Shown piece after piece: positions 30,546 through 37,996 of a DNA stretch of 44,351 nucleotides. The position numbers were made by a program, and so were the translations under genes. Within the stretch, counting starts at the first letter, position 1; the number at the start of each line of letters is the position of its first letter. This DNA comes from a virus. The notes under the pieces were generated by a model. It was not told where the DNA came from, searched no databases, and saw only the letters and a list, made by a program, of their open reading frames with translations. Where the stretch lies: positions 1 to 44,351 of the IMG/VR virus record IMGVR_UViG_3300031576_000107; one strand, given 5' to 3'.

Positions 30546-31487
30546 CTATCCACCAGTGGAGCCGTACACTCCATACCAGTATCCATAACCAGACACCAGC
30601 CGAGCGCGGCCCTTCGCCTGGAAGTTACCCGTGGCAAAGTCCGTATTCGTCTGGAACTGTGGATTGATGCGGACCTTGAGGTTCAGATCATGCCCATCCT
30701 TGTTTGCAAGAATGAACCACGCATCGGCGTCGGTAAAGTAACGGCTTGCGATGTAGCGCGAAATTCCATTACCATCGGCACCCTGCTTGACCCAGTTTTC
30801 CTCATTGTTCGCAGTGTCCCACTGCATTGCGTTCTTGAAGACTCGGGCTGCTTTGTGCTGGTCGTCTCCGCTGACAATTGCCAACGAAGGAACCGAGAAC
30901 ATAGGCAAGCCCTGCTCTCCCTTCCAACCATGGAAAGACCGGACCGCAGCTTCCACCGCAGTCGAGGACAGATCCAGGTCAGTCGTGGGCTTGTTCGCCT
31001 GGTCAGTCACGCCAGTGCCCAGCGCAGTGTGCGCTGTGCTCAGCAAGGCCAACGTGTCGAAGCCCTTAAAACGCGCAGCAGAGGTACTTGTTGCGTTGTT
31101 GAGAATCTTGTAAGACTCAAGCTCAAAGCGGTGTCTGAAACTCTTTCTTAGAGCCCGAGTCATCTTGACTCCGAGAATCCCATACTGGTCATCCTCTAGG
31201 GCTACTTGAGTAACCACGTAGCCTAGAGAGAACAGTACAGGTCGATAGCGGTAGACCTCACCCTCAACTGCCGACTGGAACAATGGAACGTCGCCGTCAG
31301 TCAGTTCAGGGACGGGGCCAAATTCCGCCATCCTTAAATCTTCCTCAATAGCTTTGTCGGTCTCCTTGATGTTGATCCAACCCGAATACTCTGGCGGGCT
31401 GGCACCATACTCCAAGAAGAAAACTTTGCTGAGAGGAATACCAATTCCACTTAACCGTTGGAAGTCGTCCTGTCTCATTACGCCCAT
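30546..31487 (-). CDS. major capsid protein, HK97-fold, Mu gpT-like
   Basis: A 313-residue capsid protein. Features resemble Mu gpT-type capsid proteins: an N-arm (MGVMRQDDFQRLSGIGIPLS), KALRKSFRHRFE-like spine helix (about 110-130), FKGFDTLALLSTAHTALGTG, PSLAIVSGDDQHKAARVF and YFTDADAWFILANKDGHDLN, ending in the P-domain strands KGRARLVSGYGYWYGVYGS. It would form the shell of the head. An AAGGAGATAT ribosome binding site indicates high expression, and the position right after a decoration-like gene and scaffold fits. Confidence 0.85.
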   Translation of the reverse strand: MGVMRQDDFQRLSGIGIPLSKVFFLEYGASPPEYSGWINIKETDKAIEEDLRMAEFGPVPELTDGDVPLFQSAVEGEVYRYRPVLFSLGYVVTQVALEDDQYGILGVKMTRALRKSFRHRFELESYKILNNATSTSAARFKGFDTLALLSTAHTALGTGVTDQANKPTTDLDLSSTAVEAAVRSFHGWKGEQGLPMFSVPSLAIVSGDDQHKAARVFKNAMQWDTANNEENWVKQGADGNGISRYIASRYFTDADAWFILANKDGHDLNLKVRINPQFQTNTDFATGNFQAKGRARLVSGYGYWYGVYGSTGG

Positions 31488-31498
31488 GACATATCTCC

Positions 31499-32038
31499 TT
31501 ACGCGATGCTGCCAGCGTTATCGAGGACAGCTTCCTGGAACTTCCAAGTCAACCGGTCTCGCGCTGTCATATCTGCTAGGGTGCTCATGGGGTCTTTTCC
31601 ACGGTTCGCCACGTCCTGTGGGTGAACATCAATAACCTTTACCCATGTAGTTGTGTTAATGTCAACGGCGAAGGGGGCGTTTCCGTCTGTCATTTTAATC
31701 AGACCGTACAGCCTCCCACGGTCGTCGCCTGCCGGCGCGGTAAATGCGGTCTGGCTGTTGTTAGAAACAGCACACGAAAACACATCGTTCGCCGTAGGAA
31801 TCAGGACAGGAATAGGAGTCCCCTGTGTTCCCGATGCCTTAATGAGAGCGATTCCCAAAACACTCTGATCTGTAGGGACACCCCCAGTATTGGGCAAAGC
31901 AACCACACCATCCTCCGACCGGTCAAAAACAACCAGGTCGAACGCCGCAAATGTTTCACTTGTTCCTTCAGGGTAGTTGATGATCTGAGCGGGTTTGCCC
32001 GATTCATTCTTCTCCCACTGAATTCGCGGATTTGCCAT
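31499..32038 (-). CDS. putative capsid decoration/stabilisation protein
   Basis: A 179-residue protein MANPRIQWEKNESGKPAQII, then FAAFDLVVFDRSEDGVVALP and SVLGIALIKASGTQGTPIPV. This beta-barrel pattern, with loops such as TANDVFSCAVSNNSQTAF, is typical of small head-decoration proteins that cluster beside the capsid gene. GAGGT precedes the start. No sequence motif fixes the family. Confidence 0.6.
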   Translation of the reverse strand: MANPRIQWEKNESGKPAQIINYPEGTSETFAAFDLVVFDRSEDGVVALPNTGGVPTDQSVLGIALIKASGTQGTPIPVLIPTANDVFSCAVSNNSQTAFTAPAGDDRGRLYGLIKMTDGNAPFAVDINTTTWVKVIDVHPQDVANRGKDPMSTLADMTARDRLTWKFQEAVLDNAGSIA

Positions 32039-32047
32039 TTGAAACCT

Positions 32048-32620
32048 CTAATCGTACTCCAATCGGCCACCTTCATGTTCCTGGAACGTCCTGATTCCAG
32101 ATTTGTAGCCGGTATTTGCAAACTCCGTACGCGCAACGTTATCGTACAGATCCTTTTTCTTCTGAATCCTTTCTTTAAGTGCTAGCCAAGCGCGGATCGG
32201 CGCATACATCAGCCGGGTATCTCCTTGAAGGATATGCCCATCCTGGTCCCGCTCGTAAAGCCCCGAGCCCGAAAAAATCGGCGCATAAGGGAAAAAGCTA
32301 AATCCTGCAAGCTTCCAATGGCTGACCTTATCTGCCGCAACCCATCGAAGCCTGTATTCTGTAGGGTTATAAACGCGCCGGGTCTCTCCATTGACCTGAA
32401 TCACCTCAGGCACATAGGTGACATCCTCCCGCATGTCTTTAGTCCCCAGTATGAAATCCTTCTGAAGGGGGCTATCGGCCGCAGTGGTGTACTTCATGTC
32501 ATCCTTGCCCGTCCGGTCAATCTCCTCCATGGTCACCTGAGGTTCCGGCGCAATAGGTGTTGGCACAATGGGTGCAGCAACTTTCTTGGGGCGACCTCTT
32601 TTCCTTTTTAGCTCTTCCAT
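32048..32620 (-). CDS. hypothetical head-operon protein with AT-hook-like N-terminus
   Basis: A 190-residue protein beginning MEELKRKRGRPKKVAAPIVP, a GRP AT-hook-like basic motif. The rest is YRLRWVAADKVSHWKLAGFS, then FFPYAPIFSGSGLYERD and a lysine-rich helix (LALKERIQKKKDLYDNVART). ATG 32620 overlaps the scaffold gene's stop as TAATG with GGGAGGAC upstream. It may bind DNA or the capsid interior; function is not known. Confidence 0.6.
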   Translation of the reverse strand: MEELKRKRGRPKKVAAPIVPTPIAPEPQVTMEEIDRTGKDDMKYTTAADSPLQKDFILGTKDMREDVTYVPEVIQVNGETRRVYNPTEYRLRWVAADKVSHWKLAGFSFFPYAPIFSGSGLYERDQDGHILQGDTRLMYAPIRAWLALKERIQKKKDLYDNVARTEFANTGYKSGIRTFQEHEGGRLEYD

Positions 32621-33396
32621 TACTCGTCCTCCCTTTCTGTCGGTGCTAGGAGGCGGCCATCCCGGATAGCAGCCCACTCTGCCTCAGAAACCGTAACGCC
32701 CAATCGGGCAAACTTATTCATAATCTTTCGATCTGCTGCGCTGATACCCATGTCCTCATCAGGCTCGGCTTCCTGAGCTACGAGTCGGGCCGGAGATCGC
32801 GGAGCCACCGGAGGCGCCGTTCGCATTGGGACCCTTTTCCTTTCGACTTCAGGCTCAGCCTCCTTCCCTTTGCGCTCCATTTCCAGAAGCTCATCAATAT
32901 GATCTGCGACAAAGTTCTTATAGACTTGATCTAAGGATCCTTTCTGAATTTTCAGTCCAGGGTTTTGATCAAAGTACCGCTGGATGAAAGGCTTTAGGTA
33001 TCCTCCGAATCGCTTGTTATCCAACATATGAAGCTTCGTATCGAAAGCATCTTCAACGACAGAGCTGAGAAGCTGAGCGTACTGCTTATTCAACGCTCCA
33101 ATGCCGTCCCGAAAGATAGCAGACATAGCAGCCTTCGGATCAGTCATGATTTCTTCGTTTGTCCACTCTTTTGCAACCGATTCCACTGGAGCCACATAGG
33201 TATCACGCGGGGCGGTTGCAACCCGCTCCAGCGTATCCATACGGGCGGTAAAAGCAGCTTCCTTTTCTCGCATTTTAGCTTGGAAATCTTCACGTTCCTG
33301 CTTCTCCTGTTCGTAGAGGGCCTTGTAGTCCGGCTCACTCTTCGGCTGCTCGGCCGGAGCAGATTCTTGTAGAAGTGGTTCGTTTAATAGACTCAC
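32620..33396 (-). CDS. putative scaffold protein
   Basis: A 258-residue, highly charged, helical protein: SEPDYKALYEQEKQEREDFQ followed by AKMREKEAAFTARMDTLERV, then a helical core and Pro/Arg-rich tail with ADRKIMNKFARLGVTVSEAE at the end. Charge, coiled coil and position between portal and capsid genes are typical of scaffolding proteins that direct procapsid assembly. It starts by ATGA overlap with the 33393-33668 gene. Confidence 0.7.
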   Translation of the reverse strand: MSLLNEPLLQESAPAEQPKSEPDYKALYEQEKQEREDFQAKMREKEAAFTARMDTLERVATAPRDTYVAPVESVAKEWTNEEIMTDPKAAMSAIFRDGIGALNKQYAQLLSSVVEDAFDTKLHMLDNKRFGGYLKPFIQRYFDQNPGLKIQKGSLDQVYKNFVADHIDELLEMERKGKEAEPEVERKRVPMRTAPPVAPRSPARLVAQEAEPDEDMGISAADRKIMNKFARLGVTVSEAEWAAIRDGRLLAPTEREDE

Positions 33397-33668
33397 TCGT
33401 CATCCTCCATGTCTTTAATAAAATCCCCTACTATGTTGTAGTCTTCCTCTCCAGCCTCTAAATGTGCTAAGTCGGCGGAGATGGTATATACTTCGGAATA
33501 CTTAGCCCTGCAATCCAGCAGCTCCCCCAAGTGGTCGAGCAAGTTCGGCTGGCGGTCGGCCAGGCGAAACTGCTGGAGCAAAGCCCGCCGGCGCGTTTTG
33601 AGCAACTCCTTGAGCTGCTTCAGCAGGACCGCCGGGTCCTTGAGCTGCGGCCGGGATAATTCCTGCAT
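33393..33668 (-). CDS. 91-aa helical protein overlapping the portal 3' end
   Basis: Starts at ATG 33668 with an excellent AAAGAGGTGA site and ends by ATGA overlap with the scaffold gene. The product is helical and charged (LLKQLKELLKTRRRALLQQF, then LDHLGELLDCRAKYSEVYTI) with an acidic end (GDFIKDMEDDE). Its first 167 bases lie out of frame over the portal's C-terminal Ala/Gly/Pro-rich tail. The strong site and coupling indicate that it is genuinely translated. Role unknown, perhaps a portal or scaffold partner. Confidence 0.7.
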   Translation of the reverse strand: MQELSRPQLKDPAVLLKQLKELLKTRRRALLQQFRLADRQPNLLDHLGELLDCRAKYSEVYTISADLAHLEAGEEDYNIVGDFIKDMEDDE

Positions 33669-35496
33669 TCGTCACCTCTTTGAGTGCTGCGGCATAATCC
33701 GGAAGGATCGCTTCCGGGTCATGGATGTCATCGTATGTATCCACGATCCGCCGCATGAGATTAGCTCCACTTTCACCCATACTAAGGAATAGTTGGCGCA
33801 TGATCGGATCGTTTCCAAACTGACCAATAGCCGATGCGAGTTCCACCATTCGCTTATCGAATGCTTCAATCTGCGCATATAACGCGAGAAGTTCCTGCCG
33901 CTGGAAAGATCGATTCCACGCCGAGGATGAGATATCCACAGTCAGACCAATTTGGTCCCGAAGCTTTGCTGGAGTCAGCTCACCCCAAATGCGGAGGAGC
34001 TTTTCAGCGTTCACGCCCGCAGCTTTTGCCAACTCTTTCGGGTCTCCGTGATCGAAATACAGCGACAAAATATGGTAATGAAGGTCCTGTAAGGATCCAC
34101 GCATTCGTTCAATAATCCGGTCAACGCGTTTTGCGCCTTCTTGCATCAAAGAGAGTGTAGTGCCCAGAGGCGTTCGGCTCTTACCCTCCCGCCCGAGGTT
34201 TGATTCTGTAACACCTACCGAGCGTTCACCCCACTGTTGAGCCAGAGAAATCATCTCAATGGTCCCGCTTAGAGGCTTTCCCGTGCCCATATCGATAGGC
34301 TTGAAATCCGACTCTAAGTTCTCTACGAAAAGTACCCGGCCGGGGTATGCGCGCAACGACCGGTCAAAGTTGGCACCCTTACGGGCCAGAAACATTTTGG
34401 TATTCTGGACTTTGTTGTTATCCAAGAGGTCGCGAACTAGAGTATTGAGCACCTTTTGTGTATCGAATAGCAGCTCCGCAACGCCCTTGTTGTATAAACT
34501 TCCAACGCGCTTCTGGAAATAAACATGGAAGAACGGCCGACGTTTTGTGTATACTTTTGAATAATCAATATAAGGAATGGTGCCCGTTTCTCTATGCACA
34601 TGAAAGTTGACTTCTTCTGGGATCCCGTCGCCGTCCACGTCCATAGACGCGTATACGTGAACCATATCTAGCGCATTTGCGCTACGCTCAACATTCACGC
34701 CGACCAGGGACTTTACTAGCCGGTCGTACTCGTCTCCGTTAGAGGCATACTGACCTTGATACTCTCTGTAGTAGGTCTCCTTTGCGGCTTCTTTGGAGTT
34801 ATCCGTCCCAAGGGACTCAAGGAGCTTCTCTCCGGCCTTTTTGGTATAAAGCCCCCGAGAGATAAGATTCCGGAGCTTTTGCTCATCGAGGTCAAAGCTA
34901 TACCCACACCAAGAGGCTTCATCTTCCGTTTGCACATAACAGGGGACGTAGAAATCCTTAGGATGAAGCACCCGTACAGAAGGAAAGCTTCGAGTCCGGA
35001 CATCATCTTGCTGCTCTCCTGTGTCTGGGTTGTACTCTACAACCTTATACTGATCCGTCTCCCAGGTTGGAAAGAGCCACGTATCGCCGAAGATTACAAA
35101 GGTTGGAATAGCCTCTTCCAGGATATCCTCATATTTAACTACTTTCTTTTCGATATATCGACTAACGTCTTGGAGGATATCACTAACCTCCTCGGGCGGT
35201 AGACCCCCGAGGGGACCATTTGCCGCAACAAGAAAGCGGGGATCGTGAGCAGAGCCCGCATTGTACAGGCGCGCTGTGATATCATTCGAGTAGGCCGAAG
35301 TCTGATTGAAGACTGCATTCGAAGCGCCCGGCCATGGGAAGACCATTACAGGGGCCTTGCCCTCGTAGTTCCTTAAGGCGCGACTCCACGTTTTGCCGAG
35401 AAGCTTTTCTCGGTCAGCGTCAACCTCCTGAAGAATATGTTGGTACTGCTTCCCGAGGTCCTTTAGTCGCTTTTCCTCGAACGGTCCTCTAACCAT
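33502..35496 (-). CDS. portal protein
   Basis: A 664-residue portal-type head-tail connector. It opens MVRGPFEEKRLKDLGKQYQH, then has FPWPGASNAVFNQTSAYSND, GDTWLFPTWETDQYKVVEY, VHVYASMDVDGDGIPEEVNF and YFQKRVGSLYNKGVAELLFD. These fit the large portals of podovirus-like phages (P22/SIO1 kind; recognition is by overall pattern). The dodecameric ring would be the DNA channel and terminase dock. The start is ATG 35496 (TAATG overlap with the upstream gene). The final about 55 codons overlap another gene in a different frame and encode a low-complexity tail. Confidence 0.82.
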   Translation of the reverse strand: MVRGPFEEKRLKDLGKQYQHILQEVDADREKLLGKTWSRALRNYEGKAPVMVFPWPGASNAVFNQTSAYSNDITARLYNAGSAHDPRFLVAANGPLGGLPPEEVSDILQDVSRYIEKKVVKYEDILEEAIPTFVIFGDTWLFPTWETDQYKVVEYNPDTGEQQDDVRTRSFPSVRVLHPKDFYVPCYVQTEDEASWCGYSFDLDEQKLRNLISRGLYTKKAGEKLLESLGTDNSKEAAKETYYREYQGQYASNGDEYDRLVKSLVGVNVERSANALDMVHVYASMDVDGDGIPEEVNFHVHRETGTIPYIDYSKVYTKRRPFFHVYFQKRVGSLYNKGVAELLFDTQKVLNTLVRDLLDNNKVQNTKMFLARKGANFDRSLRAYPGRVLFVENLESDFKPIDMGTGKPLSGTIEMISLAQQWGERSVGVTESNLGREGKSRTPLGTTLSLMQEGAKRVDRIIERMRGSLQDLHYHILSLYFDHGDPKELAKAAGVNAEKLLRIWGELTPAKLRDQIGLTVDISSSAWNRSFQRQELLALYAQIEAFDKRMVELASAIGQFGNDPIMRQLFLSMGESGANLMRRIVDTYDDIHDPEAILPDYAAALKEVTNAGIIPAAAQGPGGPAEAAQGVAQNAPAGFAPAVSPGRPPAELARPLGGAAGLQG

Positions 35497-35732
35497 TATT
35501 TCGCTCTCGGCTTTCTGCCGCCTGCTACCCAACTGAAAAACCGACGCTGTTTCGATGTCTTAGCCTTCTTCTCATGCAGCATCTTTTCTGCCTTATGGGC
35601 CGTTAGGCCCCCTTTGGCATACTTCTGCTTTCGCTTTCGGATCGGCCCCCAGTTGATATGATCCCAATGAAGCATCTTCTTTTTCCTTGGTGTTGTTAAA
35701 AATGGAAAGTCCGACGCAACCATCAATCCCAT
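35496..35732 (-). CDS. 78-aa basic phage protein
   Basis: Basic protein MGLMVASDFPFLTTPRKKKM, then KYAKGGLTAHKAEKMLHEKK and a C-terminal KPRAK. The YAKGGLTAxKAxxMLH pattern recurs in small genes before phage portals; this is memory-based. It may bind DNA or help packaging. ATG 35732 starts two bases after the stop of the preceding microprotein; an internal ATG at 35723 is also possible. Confidence 0.65.
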   Translation of the reverse strand: MGLMVASDFPFLTTPRKKKMLHWDHINWGPIRKRKQKYAKGGLTAHKAEKMLHEKKAKTSKQRRFFSWVAGGRKPRAK

Positions 35733-35733
35733 A

Positions 35734-35844
35734 TTACCGACCACGAATCAGGTAAAAGACGAAAGCTGCTGCTCCTGTAGAGAAGAACGCAACCTGAGCA
35801 AAGAAAGCCACTAATTGAAGAAATCCATAAGCATCAAAAGGCAT
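35734..35844 (-). CDS. 36-aa single-span membrane microprotein
   Basis: Starts at ATG 35844 with a perfect AGGAGGTCAAA site. The product MPFDAYGFLQLVAFFAQVAF FSTGAAAFVFYLIRGR (in two parts) is one long hydrophobic helix with a basic C-terminal end. The strong ribosome binding site makes it convincing despite its size. It lies between an exported coiled-coil protein and the basic portal-proximal protein. Role unknown. Confidence 0.7.
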   Translation of the reverse strand: MPFDAYGFLQLVAFFAQVAFFSTGAAAFVFYLIRGR

Positions 35845-35853
35845 TTTGACCTC

Positions 35854-36267
35854 CTATCTAGTTTCTAGAGCACGCAGCTTACCAAGCTGAATATTAATTG
35901 CGGCAATTCTAGCCGCTGCTCCACCTACTATTGTGCATGGCCGCCCGGGCGTAATCTCATCAAAGTTCTTTAAGCTATCTTGAAATCTTGCAATAAGCTC
36001 ATCGAAGATGGCATCGATATCAGCCGTAGCCTGTGGATCACCCTTCAGCGCGGTTAGCTTATCAATGATTGCCTGATGTGCGGCCCGTGCTGCATCGCGC
36101 TCTGGTACTGCACAGTCTTTTTGGAGCTGAATTAACTGAGCCTTCTCTTGTTCAAGTACAGCTATCTGATTACGTATCGAGACTGAAGCTGGTGTATCTG
36201 GCGGTTGGCCCAATACACTAAAAGCATTCAGAACTAATAGCATACTAACAATCCCAAACTGTTTCAC
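35854..36267 (-). CDS. exported coiled-coil protein
   Basis: A 137-residue protein with signal peptide MKQFGIVSMLLVLNAFSVLG and a likely cleavage near GQ. The mature part is helical (QIAVLEQEKAQLIQLQKD) with paired cysteines (CAVPERD and GRPCTIV) that could form a disulfide in the periplasm. GTG start with AAGGAG 7 bases upstream. It follows a one-span microprotein and a signal-bearing fibre-like protein, forming an exported cluster inside the late operon. Possible roles are lysis, exclusion or virion release. Confidence 0.6.
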   Translation of the reverse strand: MKQFGIVSMLLVLNAFSVLGQPPDTPASVSIRNQIAVLEQEKAQLIQLQKDCAVPERDAARAAHQAIIDKLTALKGDPQATADIDAIFDELIARFQDSLKNFDEITPGRPCTIVGGAAARIAAINIQLGKLRALETR

Positions 36268-36278
36268 AGTAATTCTCC

Positions 36279-36428
36279 TTACTTAGGTGCTTGCAAGCGC
36301 TCAACAAATTGGAGCAACGCCCTGTCCATCTGGCGGTGCACCTGAACGATAGAGAAGAGATGGAAGCCCCCAATAATTACACCTACCGCAAGGGCTAATA
36401 GGATTACATCCTTAACTCTATCTTTCAT
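36279..36428 (-). CDS. 49-aa membrane microprotein
   Basis: Starts at ATG 36428, overlapping the fibre-like gene's stop as TAATG. The product MKDRVKDVILLALAVGVIIG continues with GFHLFSIVQVHRQMDRALLQ and a short amphipathic tail (FVERLQAPK). One membrane helix plus a soluble helix outside or inside. It is coupled to a secreted protein on each side. Function unknown. Confidence 0.6.
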   Translation of the reverse strand: MKDRVKDVILLALAVGVIIGGFHLFSIVQVHRQMDRALLQFVERLQAPK

Positions 36429-37996
36429 TAATTTACGCTCCTCTCGACCTCAACCCAACGGTTGTTTCCAGAAGCAGGAACATAACGAGCGAAAGTGATA
36501 GTATCTTCTGCCGAGCAAACGAAGTTACCTGACATTTCCAAACCATTCAGAGCATTAGTAGTATCATCTGTAAAAGTAAGATTAGCGTCCGTACAGATTA
36601 AAGTGAGTGTAGCAACCGTGTTCGTTCCCGGTGGCGCTGCAATAAGAGTAACATCCGCTGCGGCAGCCGCTGATACCCGCTGGATCCAAGCATCTGGGTT
36701 GATGGTTTGTGCTGCCCCCACAACAGCAATAGCTGATCCGTTCGTAAGAGTCACTTCCTGATTCATGTTAATGGTGAAAACGGCAGCCCCGGTAGTCGAG
36801 CCAAAAGTTACGGAGTTGCTAACTGCCCCAACACTTAATCGAATGTTATCCCCGGAAGAAATATGAGAATCCCAACCAGTGCCAATCGTAATAGCGTCTT
36901 CTCTTTCACCTGCCGCACCAGTAGTTCCAGTAAGTGCACCAATGTTGATAGCGTTGAGGTTAGAGTTAGCATCTCCAGTAAGAGGGTTTAAGAAGGTACC
37001 CTCAATATTTAGTATATTAACAGTGTTTCCTGTGCCTGTGTGGTTTGCGTTTAGAATATCGATCCAAAGTCCCCGCTCGGTATCAGATCCATCCATCGCG
37101 AGAAGAGATTCTACAATCCTTACAGCATTACCCCCAATTGTGATAGGCAGACCACCATTAGTACCTAGGGTTATGAGAGTCGTTCCAACCACAGTGTTAG
37201 CATTAAATAGTGCGAGATCTGAACCACCAACCGATCGCACTCGAAGATTTCCATTAGTAGGGAGGGTGAAGAAATTATCCGTCCCTATAAAGTTAATCGC
37301 GGCGTCCCATCCAGTGCCAACCTGAATAGCATTCTCAGTCTCACTAGCGGCTCCAGTTGTACCCGTCAGTGTATCAATAAGGATTCCATTAAGGTTAGAG
37401 TTGGCATCCCCGGTAACAGTATTAATATGTAGCAAATTAAGGGTGTTTCCAGTCCCAGTGTGATTTGCGTTGGCGGGAACGATTCGGAAGTAGTCCGTAG
37501 TATCAGCTCCATTCATTGCATTTAATGCCACCCCTAAGCTTACAATGGCTTCTCCAACACCTGCATCCGGAGCATTAGCTATAAAGAAAATAGTTTTTCC
37601 TCCAGCAGTAAAATCTATTTCATCGGCTGTAGAACGATAAATTCCCGTATTAGTATCTAAGAGAAAGGCGATCCCTGGTGCAGCCTCAGTACCATCCGCA
37701 AAAAGAATCGGCACGCCAGCAGCAGCCGTGACTGCAAGAAAAGTTGCGCCATCACATAAATATCCTGCGCCAAGAGTCGTATCCCAAAGAGGAATACCGA
37801 TAGCAGTGCTATCGCACGGCGGTCGAGTGGCAGTCGTATAGTTTGGGAATCGTGCTCGACGATAACCCGCGAAGCCCTGTTTGGCCTCTTGAAAGCGTTC
37901 AGCTTCCTTCTGCCAGTTAGTTGTCGGTTCCGATCCAAGCGCCGTCTCGCAATAGAGCGCGAGAAACACGACTAATAGATTCTTGCCCCTCATCAT
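36428..37996 (-). CDS. repeat-containing fibre/adhesin-like protein with signal peptide
   Basis: A 522-residue protein. It begins MMRGKNLLVVFLALYCETAL GS, a Sec-type signal. After a short helix comes a beta-rich body with two copies of a module: NANHTGTGNTLNLLHINTV...TGDANSNLNGILIDTLTGTT and NANHTGTGNTVNILNIEGTF...TGDANSNLNAINIGALTGTT. The C-terminus has FARYVPASGNNRWVEVERS. This resembles phage fibre-shaft repeats, but fibres normally lack signal peptides, so it may be displayed on or released from the host. Its start overlaps the terminase gene by 80 bases with a GGAGCAAG site. Confidence 0.65.
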   Translation of the reverse strand: MMRGKNLLVVFLALYCETALGSEPTTNWQKEAERFQEAKQGFAGYRRARFPNYTTATRPPCDSTAIGIPLWDTTLGAGYLCDGATFLAVTAAAGVPILFADGTEAAPGIAFLLDTNTGIYRSTADEIDFTAGGKTIFFIANAPDAGVGEAIVSLGVALNAMNGADTTDYFRIVPANANHTGTGNTLNLLHINTVTGDANSNLNGILIDTLTGTTGAASETENAIQVGTGWDAAINFIGTDNFFTLPTNGNLRVRSVGGSDLALFNANTVVGTTLITLGTNGGLPITIGGNAVRIVESLLAMDGSDTERGLWIDILNANHTGTGNTVNILNIEGTFLNPLTGDANSNLNAINIGALTGTTGAAGEREDAITIGTGWDSHISSGDNIRLSVGAVSNSVTFGSTTGAAVFTINMNQEVTLTNGSAIAVVGAAQTINPDAWIQRVSAAAAADVTLIAAPPGTNTVATLTLICTDANLTFTDDTTNALNGLEMSGNFVCSAEDTITFARYVPASGNNRWVEVERSVN

